Shown one piece after another: positions 23,476 to 37,300 of a DNA stretch of 64,000 nucleotides. The DNA is taken from contig NC_054751.1 of assembly GCF_018143015.1 (NCBI RefSeq), positions 35,419,847 through 35,483,846 on the forward strand, in the 5' to 3' direction. The stretch is from Lytechinus variegatus. Taxonomy: Eukaryota; Echinodermata; Echinoidea; Temnopleuroida; Toxopneustidae. A program made the position numbers and the translations under genes. Positions within the stretch are counted from its first letter, which is position 1. Each line of letters opens with the position of its first letter. The notes under the pieces were generated by a model. The model searched no databases and was not told where the DNA came from. It saw only the letters and a program-made list of their open reading frames with translations.

Positions 23476-24383
23476 ATGAAATGAATGATCCATTGAACTC
23501 GGCTATGCCTCGTTGAATGGATCATTTCATTTTCCACCACATAAAGCATATTTTGTCCATTGCACTCATGAACATACATTATAGTATTCAATAAAATTTA
23601 ATGATTTTAGTGGCTTTATGGAACGGGACCGAGGAAACCATGTTCCCTTTACTATGATTTGGTTAAAATGGCTTCATTCTTTTACTCTACTTTTTCTGTA
23701 TTAAACATCAATAATAATTGAAGACTTTGTAGTCACTATTACTAGCTCTACCTCGCTCAGTTATTTCAATCAACTTCGGTTTGATATTAATCGATTCGAA
23801 CTCAAGAAATCAATTCTAATTTGTGACGCCTGAAAAAATAAGTTTTTAGCCTCAGGAACCAATGCAGTAACGTAGAAATCTTGTTCTTGTGTTTTATCGC
23901 AACATTAAAAACAAAGATATTGCATAATTAACTCCTTACACTCTCCTTGTTCTTTGTGCTTAAGATAATTTTAGATCATGATAATGTTATAGGTTGGTTA
24001 ATAGAGCCTGCCAATGGTTGTTTACAAAATCTCACCTCATTTTGTATGCAATTCCCTTTGAACAGAGTTTAAATGTTATCATACTAACCATGTTTTGTTC
24101 TGAGAGTGTATTCAGGGATGTAACAGTATACGATGGGTGATTTTAAAACGACATTCCTCTCGTCTACTGATAATTAAAGGTCTTTGATTGCCAGTTAAGT
24201 CGATTTGCGAGGGATAGTTTATATTTTTTGTATAGTTATTAATACGCCAATGATTTACCTTATTTCACAAGGTAAACAAAAAATTGAATGATGATTCCAG
24301 TGAAAAATAGGGCTAATGACGATTTTTTAGCACGTGTGGACATGATTAGAATCACGAAAGCTAATCACAATCACGAAGTTACT

Positions 24384-24630
24384 GAGCGCCTTTTCACACG
24401 GGAATCTTGAATCATAATTGTAATGATGATTGCAAATCGTCTTTCGAATCATTGGACCTTTCACACGGAAAATTCTTACCGTTATTTGAGTGAAACTTAA
24501 CTAGAATTCACATCCGGAAGCGTATTCTAGTTCGGTTTCACACGTTCTAAAACTTCGTCATTAGCCTTGTATTTTTACTAGAATCATTCAAATTACGATT
24601 TTTTTTTCCGTGTGAAAGGGCGGTAGTTCT
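24384..24630. mobile_element. MITE-like element, CGCCCTTTCACACGG ends
   Basis: The left end gcgccttttcacacgg and the right end ccgtgtgaaagggcgg are inverted. More ttcacacg and cgtgtgaaagg words lie inside and just to the right (about 24463, 24538, 24679), suggesting nested or multiple subterminal repeats. No coding capacity. Confidence 0.7.
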
Positions 24631-24904
24631 ACTCCGGAGGTGAATTACAGTTAAGTTTCATTGCGGTAAGAATTTAACGTGTGAAAGGCTTGACCTCCAA
24701 ACATCTATGGGGAGGGTGAGAGCTTGTAACGTGACCTTTCAAGCACTTCCGTAGATAATACATTTGTTATGCACTCATTTTAGTGCTTTGATTGACAAGT
24801 CACCAAGGACACATACCGCCTCCGCTCGTGAATTCGAATTCAAATCACAATTTTCCAGTGAGAACACCACCAACCTCTACCGATACTTAGACCCCCATTA
24901 CCCC

Positions 24905-25086
24905 TACCATCATAAAGTTCACAAAAAGATTATCATTATAATTGTTCTCGCCATCATTATCATCATCATCATCGTCATTATCATCACCTTCACCATCATC
25001 ACCATCATCATCATCATCATCACCAGCATCATCATCATCACCATATCATCCCCATCATCATCGTCATCATCGTCGTCATCATAATC
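24905..25086. repeat. ATC trinucleotide microsatellite
   Basis: A nearly continuous run of atc/atcacc/atcgtc units. The long frames through it on both strands (poly-Ile/Thr/Ser or poly-Met/Asp) are repeat artefacts. Confidence 0.9.
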
Positions 25087-25089
25087 AAT

Positions 25090-26020
25090 GACAACAATAG
25101 GCATGGGCAGTATGTTTTCGCATACTCCCAAAATGTATTGAAAAAAAAGGCGAGCAAAAGTTTACTTCAAGTCAAGTTTTATTTCATCCGTACATTTACA
25201 CCACATTGCGGTGACACTTTTGAAGTGCACTATTACGTCACGCAAACGATTACTATACAAGATTTACAACCAATATAAATTAATTTCTCTTCTAAATTCA
25301 TTTGTATCTTACATACCTATTTACAGCTTCTTACAATAAGGAAAAACATTCCCTTGCCTTAAAATATCATCATATTAAATAATTCTTTAGATTTTACGAG
25401 TATTAAATAATCATTAAACAGGAAGATTTAAGAATAAAGTTGAAACTGATATCTTTGGTTTTAGCGACTTTAAAAGCCCGTCTTTTTCCTCTTTTCTTAT
25501 ATTTTACAAGTATATGTTGTTACATTTCAACTATTCAATTTACGTTTAACTCATTTCACCATGTAATGACGATTTGGAAAAAAATATTTAAATTCAAAGA
25601 GATGAAAATAAATCAAGTCAATGTAAAACTTTGATGACATTCTGTTATATCAGTACCATTGTACTCACTGTCATTAAAATATATAAATTATCATTTTTCA
25701 AGCACGACATTCATCCCACAGATTCTTAACATTCTAAAATTAGCATATTACTTTTTATGATTATGGTACGACATTCTTAAATCTGTCGTTCCTATTTATA
25801 CTTAATACTTAGTCTCAATCGAGAAGATGTTTGGCTAGTACATTCTCATGTTTGGATATATATTTTCAACACTACGGTCAATAAGTATGCCTATTATGAC
25901 TGTGTATATCTATTGTTGCTCATCATTTTAGTTTCATTTTTTTAAATTGGGAATGTTATAAGGATATGGAAAGGATATGCTATATCGTTGCAAACTTGCT
26001 AAGTTATATGGGATAATATG
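25090..26020. other. Gene-free AT-rich stretch
   Basis: No domain-bearing frame and no recognisable repeat boundary seen. Confidence 0.5.
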
Positions 26021-26026
26021 ATCACA

Positions 26027-26637
26027 TTAAATGACAAGTCCACCCCAGCAAAAACTTGATTTGAATAAAAAGAGAAAAATTCAACAAGCACAACACTGAA
26101 AATTTCATCAAAATCGGATGTAAAATAAGAAAGTTACGGCATTTTAAAGTTTCGCTTATTTTCAACAAAATAGTTATATGAACGAGCCAGTTACATCCAA
26201 ATGAGAGAGTTGATGACATCACTCACTCACTATTTCTTTTGTATTTTATTATATGAAATATGAAATATTTTGATTTTCTCTTCATTGTCATGTACAATGA
26301 AGTTTCATTCCTCCCTAAACACGTGGAATTCCATCATTCTAACATTCTGTGCTTCAGGCAAGGAGGTCCTAATTGTCAAATTAGTAAAAATTGAAATATT
26401 GTATAATTCAAACAATAAAAAACAAAAGAAATAGTGAGTGAGTGAGATCATCGACTCTCTCATTTGGATGTAACTGGCTCGTTCATATAACTATTTTGTT
26501 GAAAATAAGCGAAACTTTGAAATGTCATAACTTTCTTATTTTCCATCCGATTTTGATGAAATTTTCAGCATTGTGCTTGTCTGATTTTTCTCTCTTGATT
26601 CAAATCAACGTTTTTCTGGGGTGGACTTGACCTTTAA
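26027..26637. mobile_element. TTAA-flanked palindromic MITE (family with GTCCACCCCAG ends)
   Basis: TTAA at 26027-26030 and 26634-26637. Inside them the ends are ATGACAAGTCCACCCCAG and CTGGGGTGGACTTGACCT, which are inverted. The two halves are inverted copies for much of their length: tgacatcactcactcactatttctttt on the left pairs with aaaagaaatagtgagtgagtgagatca on the right. A second copy of this family is at 53646-54231. No transposase. Confidence 0.85.
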
Positions 26638-26639
26638 AG

Positions 26640-27905
26640 TAGGTTTGATGATAACCCATAGCGCTGAAAAAATGCGATCATTGGTTCCCCTTACCCTTAA
26701 CAACTTTGCCAGAAGGTTTACCAGTTTCTCACTGATCGCCAGGTAAATAACATGATCAACCCCTAACAACTTTGCCAGAAGGATTACCAGTTTCTCACTG
26801 ATCGCCGGGTAAATAACACGATCAAAATCGGTAAGTTAGAAACAACATATCCCAACGTTTTGGGTTTTTATGTGCGTGATTGGTTAAATTTGTGCTCAAT
26901 AGTCGCAAGCTTCTAAGCGATATTACTAGACAGCTAGCCAACTCCATCATATCTTCAATAAAGCCTACTCCTTCAAGAAGAGTTCTGTTCAATAGACATC
27001 AGTGATAACATTAATCAACCGAACGAAAATGTGTTATAGCAAATACCTCAATATGATTGGAAAGAATCTTTTCAGTGGTTTCTCAGAATAATTGTTCTAT
27101 CGCCAAATAACCTTCTTCACTTCTGCCTTCATGGTCTTGTCATTATAAATTCTTGCTACGCTTCAGTGATCATGGCGAGTGACGATCTTTCTATAATACC
27201 ATATTGGCAATAAGAAATATTACAAATATCAGTCCAATTGTAAATTTTGTTTCATATGTTTTGGAAGCTGAACCATCAAAGCAGCCACAGCAAATCACTG
27301 CAATACCACCGTGATAATGACACTAAAACTATATAGATTGCTCTGAACCATCTGTAATGCTATATGGACAAACTGTTCTGATTAGGGAATGTTCTTGTGT
27401 GAGTATAGGGGATACATGTTGTCGTAGATCTACTTCACACCACTCTGTAATACCTAACCATACGTTTTGTGGGTATTGGTTAGGTTTAATGATAAGTTTA
27501 CCGAACATTAAACAAATTATTTTTCGAGAGTTGGTTAGGTATAGAATACAGCTAAAAATTATGAGGTACTTTATCCAATATTCTAAACAGTGCACCGTTC
27601 TTTTTTAATCGATAAATTAATAGACATAACAAATTGCATTTCATTGAACCGAAGTTACAATTATCTCTATAGCACTAATGGCGATGGTATTAATAGGGAG
27701 CTTTCACAAACATGACAGCAGGAAGAACGAAGTATTAGTCTGTGCATACTGGTTTCTTTAGTTAAAAAAATATGAGGAAGCGCAAATTGATCTACCGTCC
27801 TCTTTTCCGTTCGTCGTGTAAGCTCTTGCAGCGTAGGACCCCGAGGAATTGAGTTAAAGGTGCGAGAATGAGACACTTTGAGTTGAACTAGTGTTAGTGT
27901 GTGCC
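26640..27905. other. Gene-free stretch downstream of SPON2
   Basis: No recognised exon. A direct duplication of about 66 bp is visible: aacaactttgccagaaggttaccagtttctcactgatcgcc-like sequence at 26698-26755 recurs at 26764-26820. The rest has no recognisable signal. Confidence 0.55.
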
Positions 27906-27910
27906 GCATC

Positions 27911-27916
27911 TTTATT
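27911..27916 (-). promoter_or_regulatory. SPON2: Poly(A) signal of SPON2
   Basis: AATAAA on the minus strand, 77 bp past the SPON2 stop codon, a normal distance for the 3' end of a short 3'UTR. Confidence 0.65.
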
Positions 27917-27992
27917 AAAACATGTATTGTAGATTAGCAATAGTCAAAATTTAATCATTGATTATTTCGTTGAAGATGCACTCATCAGCCCA

Positions 27993-28318
27993 CTAGACAA
28001 TGTATTTTCGTTTGCCCTTAGTGTCGAAGTTCCTGAGCTGTTGCTTCATGTATCGCTTTTTCTCCTTGCTGATGTGTTTCTGGGCACACTTCTTTTTCTC
28101 AGGTTTAACCATCGCCAATGTCTTATCACATATCACGACGTCAACCAAGTCAGGACAAGGCTCACCACGGTTTAGGGGCTTCTGTTGGACTAGACGAAAT
28201 CGTCGCTTCAGACCTACTCGACACGTGACGTCACAGTGGCTCCACCCACCCCATGACGTCACCTCACAATCTAGAGGCGTCAGTACTTGATCAGATATCG
28301 TTGTTGTTGCCTTCGAAT
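27993..28318 (-). CDS. SPON2: SPON2 coding exon 4: thrombospondin repeat, basic tail, stop
   Basis: The acceptor gttacactcag precedes it. It encodes [19 protein letters not shown] and GEPCPD, then VVICDK, one TSR with the WxxW tryptophans that are C-mannosylated in this family. The remaining residues up to the stop are dominated by Lys and Arg ([20 protein letters not shown]), which human mindin lacks. Confidence 0.9.
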
Positions 28319-31300
28319 CTGAGTGTAACATGAATAAAACTAAATTATTAAGAATATATAAGAGCAACATGATATTATGTTCCAGTTATATTAGTGTTTT
28401 CACATATCATTTTGCAAGCATAATGTGACTCGAGTCGAAATGGTACGATTAATTCAACTCACACTACGCCTATCAACATTAGAGCTACTATTAATGATGA
28501 TGTCACAGTATAACTGTTTAATGAGATTTATTTAGGATATGTCATGCGTAAACATTGTATGATATATATGACCTTGAAATAACAACGAGCTTTCTGGAAT
28601 AATCACAGTGTCCACAGTGTTCCCGTGCATACTTTGCCCATACACTGTGTACGTCTCAACGATATAAGATCTTAGTGTGTTCACAGTAATTTCCGCACTG
28701 TGAATACACTGTGGGGGCACTGCGTTATTTAATTCAAACAGGGTTCATCGTCAACATAATTTGCCAAACCGTACTCGATCAACATTTAAAAAGTATTACA
28801 CTATGTTAATGAGGATCTGCACAGTCTAGTGTAACGATTATTACCTTTTATCAAACCGAAGAAGCCATTTTTGTTCTTTGGTATAGCGTTGTGTACCTCG
28901 TCCTCCTCTTCATCAGCTACACCACGATCACTTTGTAATAGTCTCATCCAGGCCGGTTGGGCATTGTGTACTCGAGACAACGTAACATGTGCAATACGAG
29001 GCAGGTGTGCAACCCTTGGATAATAGAAAGAATTGGCAGGGTGACTTGGTACGCGGGATGTGATTTCAACGATAGGTTGAGGAGTAACCTCAGGGAAGTC
29101 TGGTGAGGTGAACATGAACCCTTGGTCAGTTCCTGCGTCGTAAGGATAAAGGTCCAATGTCATGTCGTGTATCCACTCTCCACTGCTACAAAGGTCAAGG
29201 GATGACTGACCCACAAACCAATCAGGACTCGGGACAATTCGAACGGCGAATGAGACCTGGGTAAAAGAAAAGGAGATACAGAGGTATATAAATAGACCAT
29301 GTATACCTGGGTCTCGGTTCTTTGTGGGACTTCTAATAATGTACATTGAATTGACTTGCATCTGTTAAGCTGACTGATCTGACCTTTCCGCTCTCTCCCA
29401 CGCCTACACACAATTATTGAATCATTACAAGCTCAATTTGAAAAGAGAATAGGAATGATATGTAGCAGTCTAGTGACAGGGTGGTATATGGGTATACCTC
29501 TGGCTCAGACAAGAACACTTTGACGATTTCTAGTTTGTATTTTATAATATGCATATCGTCCTATCATTCCATAAACATTCGGGATAAGTTGGAAATACCT
29601 TCCATTCCACCTCCATAGGGATTGGAAGCGGTGTATTCGGTTTCATCATTGTTTTATCAACCAAGGCACCCAAAATATAACAAGCATTTTTTATTGGATT
29701 CACTTTGTCAAAAAATTATCGTCCTCCAAACGGACGAGCTATTATGATTCTAAAACGGAACGACATTTACGTCATAAAGAATTTCATATCAAGTACATCT
29801 GGGGCTCGTTGCAAATGAGTTGCTATTGAATGCAACTAAAGAAATGGAACGCAAGCCCTATATGCTCGCTTCTGATTTAATGAAAACTAACTAAATGAAC
29901 CTATCATAATTATAATGGACGTATTTAAAAGATAATCTTACCTCGGTAAATTCTCTTTGCATTCTGAACTGAATTGATGTCCTGCCAACACCAGATGCCA
30001 CGGCACCACTGGCAAAGGTGGTATAGACATCTGTTGATCTTCCTGTAAGAGCTGGACGAAGATTCTTGATGTCAGCACCTTCAACAAAACGTGAGAAAGG
30101 CTCACTGGAGAGTTCACCCTCTTTCCACATAGTGAAGAGACTGTTGTGTACCACACCTGTATCGGGTATAAACAAATTGGTTATATACATATATATATAT
30201 TTGAGAGGATGCTATAAGTACAGCGAGAATAAGCAATGAGACGTAGCCGGGATTCAGTTCATCTATCTAATCACAAGCTTTCGGTCATAATTGGGCCTTC
30301 TTTAGGTATCTTAGAGTGAATGCTTGACTGTTCAGTTGCTTTACTTATTCAATAAATGACCCAATATTGCACATTCATTACACAAATTGCAAACTTATTT
30401 CTGTTACTTAGTTAATAATCTTGTCAGACTTGGAATAGCACTGTTCTGAAATCCTTTTGTTTTACATGGAATCTAATATTTATTCATATGTCTTAAATTG
30501 AAAGCGTTTGTTTTCAGTGGAGGTAGCCAGTTTTTGTGCAATTGATTCATTTCTGATTTTAAAGCGAAATCTGTGGTAGTTTTACTCTTCGACTTTCAAG
30601 TGATGTCAAATCTTTCAAAAAATGACACAAATTATGTTTTTGTATCTGAGAAACGCTAGATCCATACTATATCACTGAAGATACTTTAAGAATAAAACCT
30701 TTGTCCGTCTAGTTTTTCTCTGATGTTTTCCCATGTTGACCTTTATATTCAGTTCAATAATTCAGTTGAAATGCGAAAATATAATTTTCACGAAATCAAC
30801 CCAATATTTTATTTTCCATATTATTATTTACATTTCATTTGTGAGAACAGCTGCTTTTTTATTTGTGACCGGAAAACGTGTTGACCATTTCAAATTTACA
30901 GATAATTATAACAACAAAGTTTAAATGAATCTTGACTGGATGCGTGATCTACTTTGCCCCAGAATGAACCCATGAAGATGTAGCGCAGTTTGACATCACT
31001 TCACAATGGAAACGGGTAATGGTAGAGAATATCTATGTTTTGTTCAAATTTATTTTGTACATGGTCGTCAGTTGAAAAATTGTAGCAAGGATACAGACCA
31101 AATTTTCCAAAATTTAGATATTTTTTAATGATGTATCTTACCATCTGGCGATTTCACACTGTGATAATAAATTGCACTTAAAGATTTTAAAGAGCCGACG
31201 AGAATCGATTGCGATGTAAATTTTCAAAAAGAGAGAAGTCTGACAAAGAAATCTATTAGCATCATAAGAACAGATGCAGAAATTCACATACAATTCAGAA

Positions 31301-34300
31301 ATCAGCCAGAAAACCACATGTGCACCACACGCGCACATCCACACGCATACACCCACACACACACTCTCACACGCGTACACCCTCACCAAAATACCCTTAC
31401 ATTTTAAAAAAAAAAGTGCACGCCTAGTTACCAGTAATGCATATAGCATTTCCATTTATTTGAAAGCAGGATAAAAGAGCATTGTAGATTAAATGCCTTG
31501 CTCACGGTCATAGGTGCCGCGGCCGGGGATCGAACCCAGGACTTTCCACGTATAGCCAGGCGCCTTAGACCACTCGGCCACGGCACCTCCACAGCAGACC
31601 CACATGCGTACACCCACACACAAACACCTTCACATGCAGACCCACACGCGGACACCCACACACAAACACCCTCACACGTGGACCCACACACGTACATCCA
31701 CACACATACACAAACGTAGACCCACGTGCATTCGCTCACACCTCTACACGCACACCCTGACACCCACACACAAACACCATTACACGCAGGCCCACACGCT
31801 ACACCCACACACAAACACCCTCACACGTTGACCCACACGCGTACATCCACACACATACACAGACGTAGACCCACATGCATACACTCACACCTCTAGACGC
31901 ACACCCTGACACCCACACACAAACACCCTTACATGCAGATCCACACGCGGACACCCCACACAAACACACCCACCCGTGGACTCACACGCGTACACCCACA
32001 CGGCGTCATACCTCTCCATCACGCGCGTGATGTAGGCATGGTAAGCACTGTTCCTGCATGTACATGCTATGTGGAAAGGAAAATGAGGTCAGTTCAGATT
32101 TCTAAATGACCAATGTTAACGAAAATCCAGGTTCTGTGAAAAACACACATTTTGGGTGCATGTTTGTTCGTGTTATATCTGCTTTGGTTTGTAATTTGAG
32201 GGTGCATACTTTCTAAAAAGGTGTTTGAAGAAATGCTGGGAAAGTCTGAAGGTAACCTTCACCAGTCAGAAAGATAAATCTTTGATATACTGGTATTTAC
32301 CATTGTCATGTTCATTTTTTTTTTATATACACTGTACTCATATTTAAGTATACTGGATGTATCAATAAAAAAAGAAACCCATGTTTCATTCCCGTTAGCA
32401 ATTATTCATGTGATAATCATAAGACACATATTATTAAAGGTATGACCATTAGCATTCCAAAGGTACCCAAATATGTATCTATGACCAAGCTCCACCGAAC
32501 ACGTCTAAAAAAAGAAAGTTGTGAAAAATAGCACAAACATTCATGAACATGATCAAGGTGTCATTGGAATGCTGGTAATATGTAAAACTTAAGGACATGT
32601 TTTTTCTCGCTAGTGAATTTATATTTTTCTTAGGGAAATATATCGTAATTTTGTTTCCTTTCCTTATACACTCATTAGTTTGTGTACAGATGCTCACAAT
32701 TTTCCATCTGCCATATATACCATTGCTTCACTACCTTGTTTGAAAAAAAAGATAGCGTCGGTGTTGAAGAATAGACTCTTGAACACCCAACGTAGATTAT
32801 CAGCACGTCGCAATTTGGTGAGGGGCTTAAGAAAATTCTAACGGACCAGTAGAAATGGAAAAAATGTTTCAATATATTAGTGAGTTTTTTTTCTATATTT
32901 GAGGTGTAAAAATTTAATCGTTTGAATATCAAAGAAATTGGATGTTGGACATCAAGATAAAAAAAAACATGTATTGAATTCAAAATTCAATACGCAGCAA
33001 GGCAGTGATTGTGAAAATATATATTCATCTTAATGAAAAATACAGGTCAGCGATACCAGAGCAAAGTGAGTATAGAGTCTGTCCACGTTCTAAGAAACGC
33101 TGGCATTGCTTAGTCTCGTAACATATATGTTTTACATGACGTATAGATATCGGGTTCTCATTAAACTAGTCCAGCAGCTTTGATGCCATATTGTTTTACA
33201 TTTCCATGCCATCAAAGATGAATCAAGGACTTGTATAACGACCTACATGTTTTCATTTCAGAAGAGATATGTCTATTTTTTAAGGGTAACAATAGCAAAG
33301 GGCAGTCATACCATAATCCATACAAGTACATCGAGTATTTTGAAATTAAATTCGCATGTATTCTAATTACTTTTGAAAAAACGGGAAAATGTATTTTAAA
33401 GTTAGCTTTGACAGGCCATTGGTATGGACATTGGTATGATATATCTGACAATGGGCAGTATTCGCGGTCATGCAACCTACTGGGTTTATAATGACAACCC
33501 TGTGTTATAGACAAGTGCCAATTTTGATGTGGAAATGACATCTTATGTGAGCTCTATTTTATCATCAAACACGGCTCAGTTTTGCTGTCCTAGTCGGGTA
33601 CTTCAAAAACCATTTCCTAATCAAAAAGTTAAATGGCCCGGTAATGTATCTGCGGGATCACAGAGTCTCATGTTTATATTCACTGTGTGGGGCCCGGGAG
33701 AAAAAAAGTGGCTGGAAAGTTTTCATAGCCCAGGAACGAGATCACAAGTGCAGACAACCAGTGGTTTCATGAGAAAGCACACGTGGTTACCATGGCTTCT
33801 TGGTGCTACAACTGGCGGGAACTCTTCTTCACCTTGAATTGGTAATTGAGAATTACTGAGAGAGCGAAGAGTCGGGTTTCATATTGTGTGACTCATCTTG
33901 CTGGGTTTTGACGGCAGGCTGCCAAGGGTCTACTGCTAGCGACAAGAAACTCATGAGCTAGACAGTTTCTCTTTTTCACTTAACAGCTTACAATAAAATC
34001 AGAATTGCTTCAATATTCACATGCGTTTAAATGTTAAACATGGAGATCTTTGTGTGAAATATGATCATCATGCTCGTATCATATAACTTCACTTCAAATA
34101 TCTCAATATACATTCAATAAGATTAATAACACAAGTATTTATGAATAACTCGTCATTAAGGAATTTACGAAATAAGTATAAAAGTACTGGATTTCTATGC
34201 AAAGTCGCTCCGAAATAAAATGTCATATCTTATCATTTTTTAAAGGTAATTACTGAAATCATTATAAGAATTTAAATAGCGAATAGTATGATTCTGTAAA

Positions 34301-37300
34301 TACATTTTGAATATTTTTTTCATGCATTTCTCTTTTATTAAAAGTGTGCTATGTTCAATTTGGTCGTTTCTAATGACTTTCTCCAGATTGTGCTTCAATA
34401 TCATTATTTTTCTTCTTTTTAGCAAATAGCAAGATAAAATAAAGATTTCTTATCAGAACTGGCGGTGTTTTAACATCTTACGTAGATAGTAGACACTGAT
34501 ACCGGGTAACTATCGGGTGACTATAACAACAGGGTCTACTTTTTGGTTGTTTTGTGAGGTGATTACCAAATGACCGAAAAAAAATGCGACTGGTGTGATC
34601 CTGGTGTTTGGATGACATTAATACTTGCACAGGAGGAATTGTTGGGTTTCAAGACCGTTAGGGTTTAATTGGTGTGATTATCGCCCTAGGCTGTCGGTCA
34701 GCCTGACATCTAAGGTACGGTTGATCCAATCCAGACACGTTTCTTACTAGTTTGAATTCGATATCTCTGTCATGTCTTGGTGTATGTGTGCACTAATTCT
34801 CTGTTATGATGGTAACGTTAGAGTCCGTTGGAACTGTTTGCAATTACTTCAACACGACCCTACACTGGCGCTCGAAAAGAGCGATAAGGTATAATTTCAT
34901 AATAACGACAACATTATATGAACGAAGAAAAACTCAAACTTTGTGAACATTTATTGCGTGTTATATATTAATTGTCCCGGTGTTACTGGGCTGCCTCTTT
35001 ATGGCAATGAATAGTGACTTAATCGATAACTGGCACGCATTAAGGGCAAATGCAATTATGAACAAAAAATAACTCAAAGAGAAATGGAAGATGGAATGAA
35101 CAAGCGGTACATATTAGATTTTTAGCTGTGATTTCGATTTGCTTGATTTGTTTGGGTTTGTTTGGCTTTTCTCTAAGTCCGTGCTGCATGTCATCGAAAC
35201 GTAAATCGACAGCTGTAGCTCATAGCTGGTATCATCTCAAAACATTAAAGTCATTGATGTCTGGATCATTTTGCTGTGTATGTACACGATGTTTTACATG
35301 ATCTACGAATGATGCCTGTAGTCAATGCTTTGTAGAGCCATTACACTTAGACGTTATAGGATACTAGGATTAAGGCTCTTTTTAACGTGAACATGCCTAG
35401 ATCAGATTGCCCCAAATTTAATATCCTAACAGTGTAAGCCCCTGCAATGATTTGCCATTTTCCCCAACAGTATTTTCTTACATCCAGAATACTTTCGTAT
35501 TCCAAGTTAGGCTGATGCAGGCCTAATCACCCTCTAGATTACTTTTATCATCTTCATGTATTCGTATCTTCGTTTCAATGAAATATACCCAGTCATGTAA
35601 CATTAATGTTATGAATAATTTTTGATAATATCCCACTAAAATAACTACAGAATCATGCACTACTCTTTAAAAAACATTCATATTACAAATATGTTGTCCA
35701 AGAACAAGAACATTTCAGTATGCTTATATTGACCCACAAAAAATTCACATTTTTAGACCAAAGTTGTATAAAATCTAATTGTTTGACATAGGAGACTATG
35801 TACCTTCTAACAAAACAGCCCCATGCACCCTGCCGCCTACCCATTGCGGATCAGGGGTATAACCGAATGGAAAGAATTACGAATCAAATATTTTTCGATA
35901 TCTATACTACGGCATGTTTAAGCTGTGGAAACTGAATTAAACTCACACATAGTTCATCTGACAGTATGTTGACCTTCTATTCCTACTGAAGACATTACCC
36001 ATGACTCATTAATGTAAAGTTCACACTATTGTGACACCATGTATTTTTCTTCTGTTCCTGTCTCATCACTGTTCTTATCACGTTAAATTCATTTCATATG
36101 CACTTTATTCTTTCCTTTGTCATTCCGTTTATCCCCTTCTGTCTCTCTCATTCTGCGAACACGGTAGAGGCGGTCGTATTTCATCAAGATTTTAGGGGAA
36201 ACCAGCAGTGAGACTGCATGCTTGATTTTCAGGCACAGCATGTAACATCCTCAACTACTCTGGTTGGTAGAACTCACAATGGGCCTGTAACCCCCCCCCC
36301 CTTCCATCCAAGAAATATACAATCTCTTGATAAAATGTCACGGGTAATATAGATACCACTTTCATGTGTATTCAAGGTATAAGGGATGGTTTTAATGATT
36401 GATACGTTAGCGTTTTCTTGACTTGTATTTGAAAGAAATCAGTTGACACCCAACATGATTATGTTTCAAGACATTTTCTAGATTATAGTTTTTTTTTCGA
36501 AATAATTTTCTCTGGACGGACACTATACTATATTCAGGTCTTACTGTATTAGGGAATCGCCAACGAACTATCACCAAAGAAAAAATAAATTTTGCAAGAT
36601 CAAATTATCAGACTTATCCTCATTCTATCATTTTTCAGGTTTCCTAGGAGAGAACCCCCCCCCCCCATATACTAGATCATAGCTTGATGTTTTTTGTTCA
36701 AAATATGAACATCCATGCTCCTATTTTATTTATTCATTCATGTTCACAGAAAGAACAAATTATCGTCATTGTAAGATCAAGGTTTCACCTGACCATGACC
36801 ATGATGAGCGTGATGGAAGATGCGCCCAAAAACCTACAAAATCCATTTGGGCTTTGAAAGAAAACGGGGTCTCACTGATCCTCTAAGCTATGAGATTTCC
36901 AGATAAACCATCAGGACAACATTATCAAAGGCGATCCAAATAATTATGAAAACCCTTATTTCTTTACATTTACATACTTAACACATTCTGGTGTCAACAG
37001 TATCAGAGACGCATCGACTATGCTAAAGCACAACCCCTTTACAAGAACATGAAGAAGAGACAACTGAACACAAGTTAGAAATCCACATACCGCGGATTTC
37101 TTTATATTTAAGTAGCATGTGGTTGTCCATTCTTTACAATGGATTTATACCTCGTTTTCTAACAAGGCTATAATAATTGTCTTGAAATCCTAATATCCTA
37201 TTATCTCGGTCTATCAATTTTGTTTCGGAAACATTTGACTTTCTGTCTATTTAAATTTAGGTGAAATGATATTTCCTTTTAATGCCTGTGACTAGTTATC

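Noticed and set aside
24764..25131. Long frames on both strands near 25 kb
   Set aside because: They translate an ATC microsatellite into runs of Ile, Met, Asp or Ser.
28000..28290. Plus-strand frame antisense to the last SPON2 exon
   Set aside because: It is the complement of the TSR-coding exon, which has clear domain and splice evidence.
31498..32010. CRISPR-like or other spaced repeat array
   Set aside because: Units are degenerate CA-rich minisatellite without constant repeats and unique spacers, in a eukaryotic intron.
33529..33837. A 102-residue plus-strand frame
   Set aside because: No domain, no splice context that extends it, and it lies antisense in the SPON2 intron.
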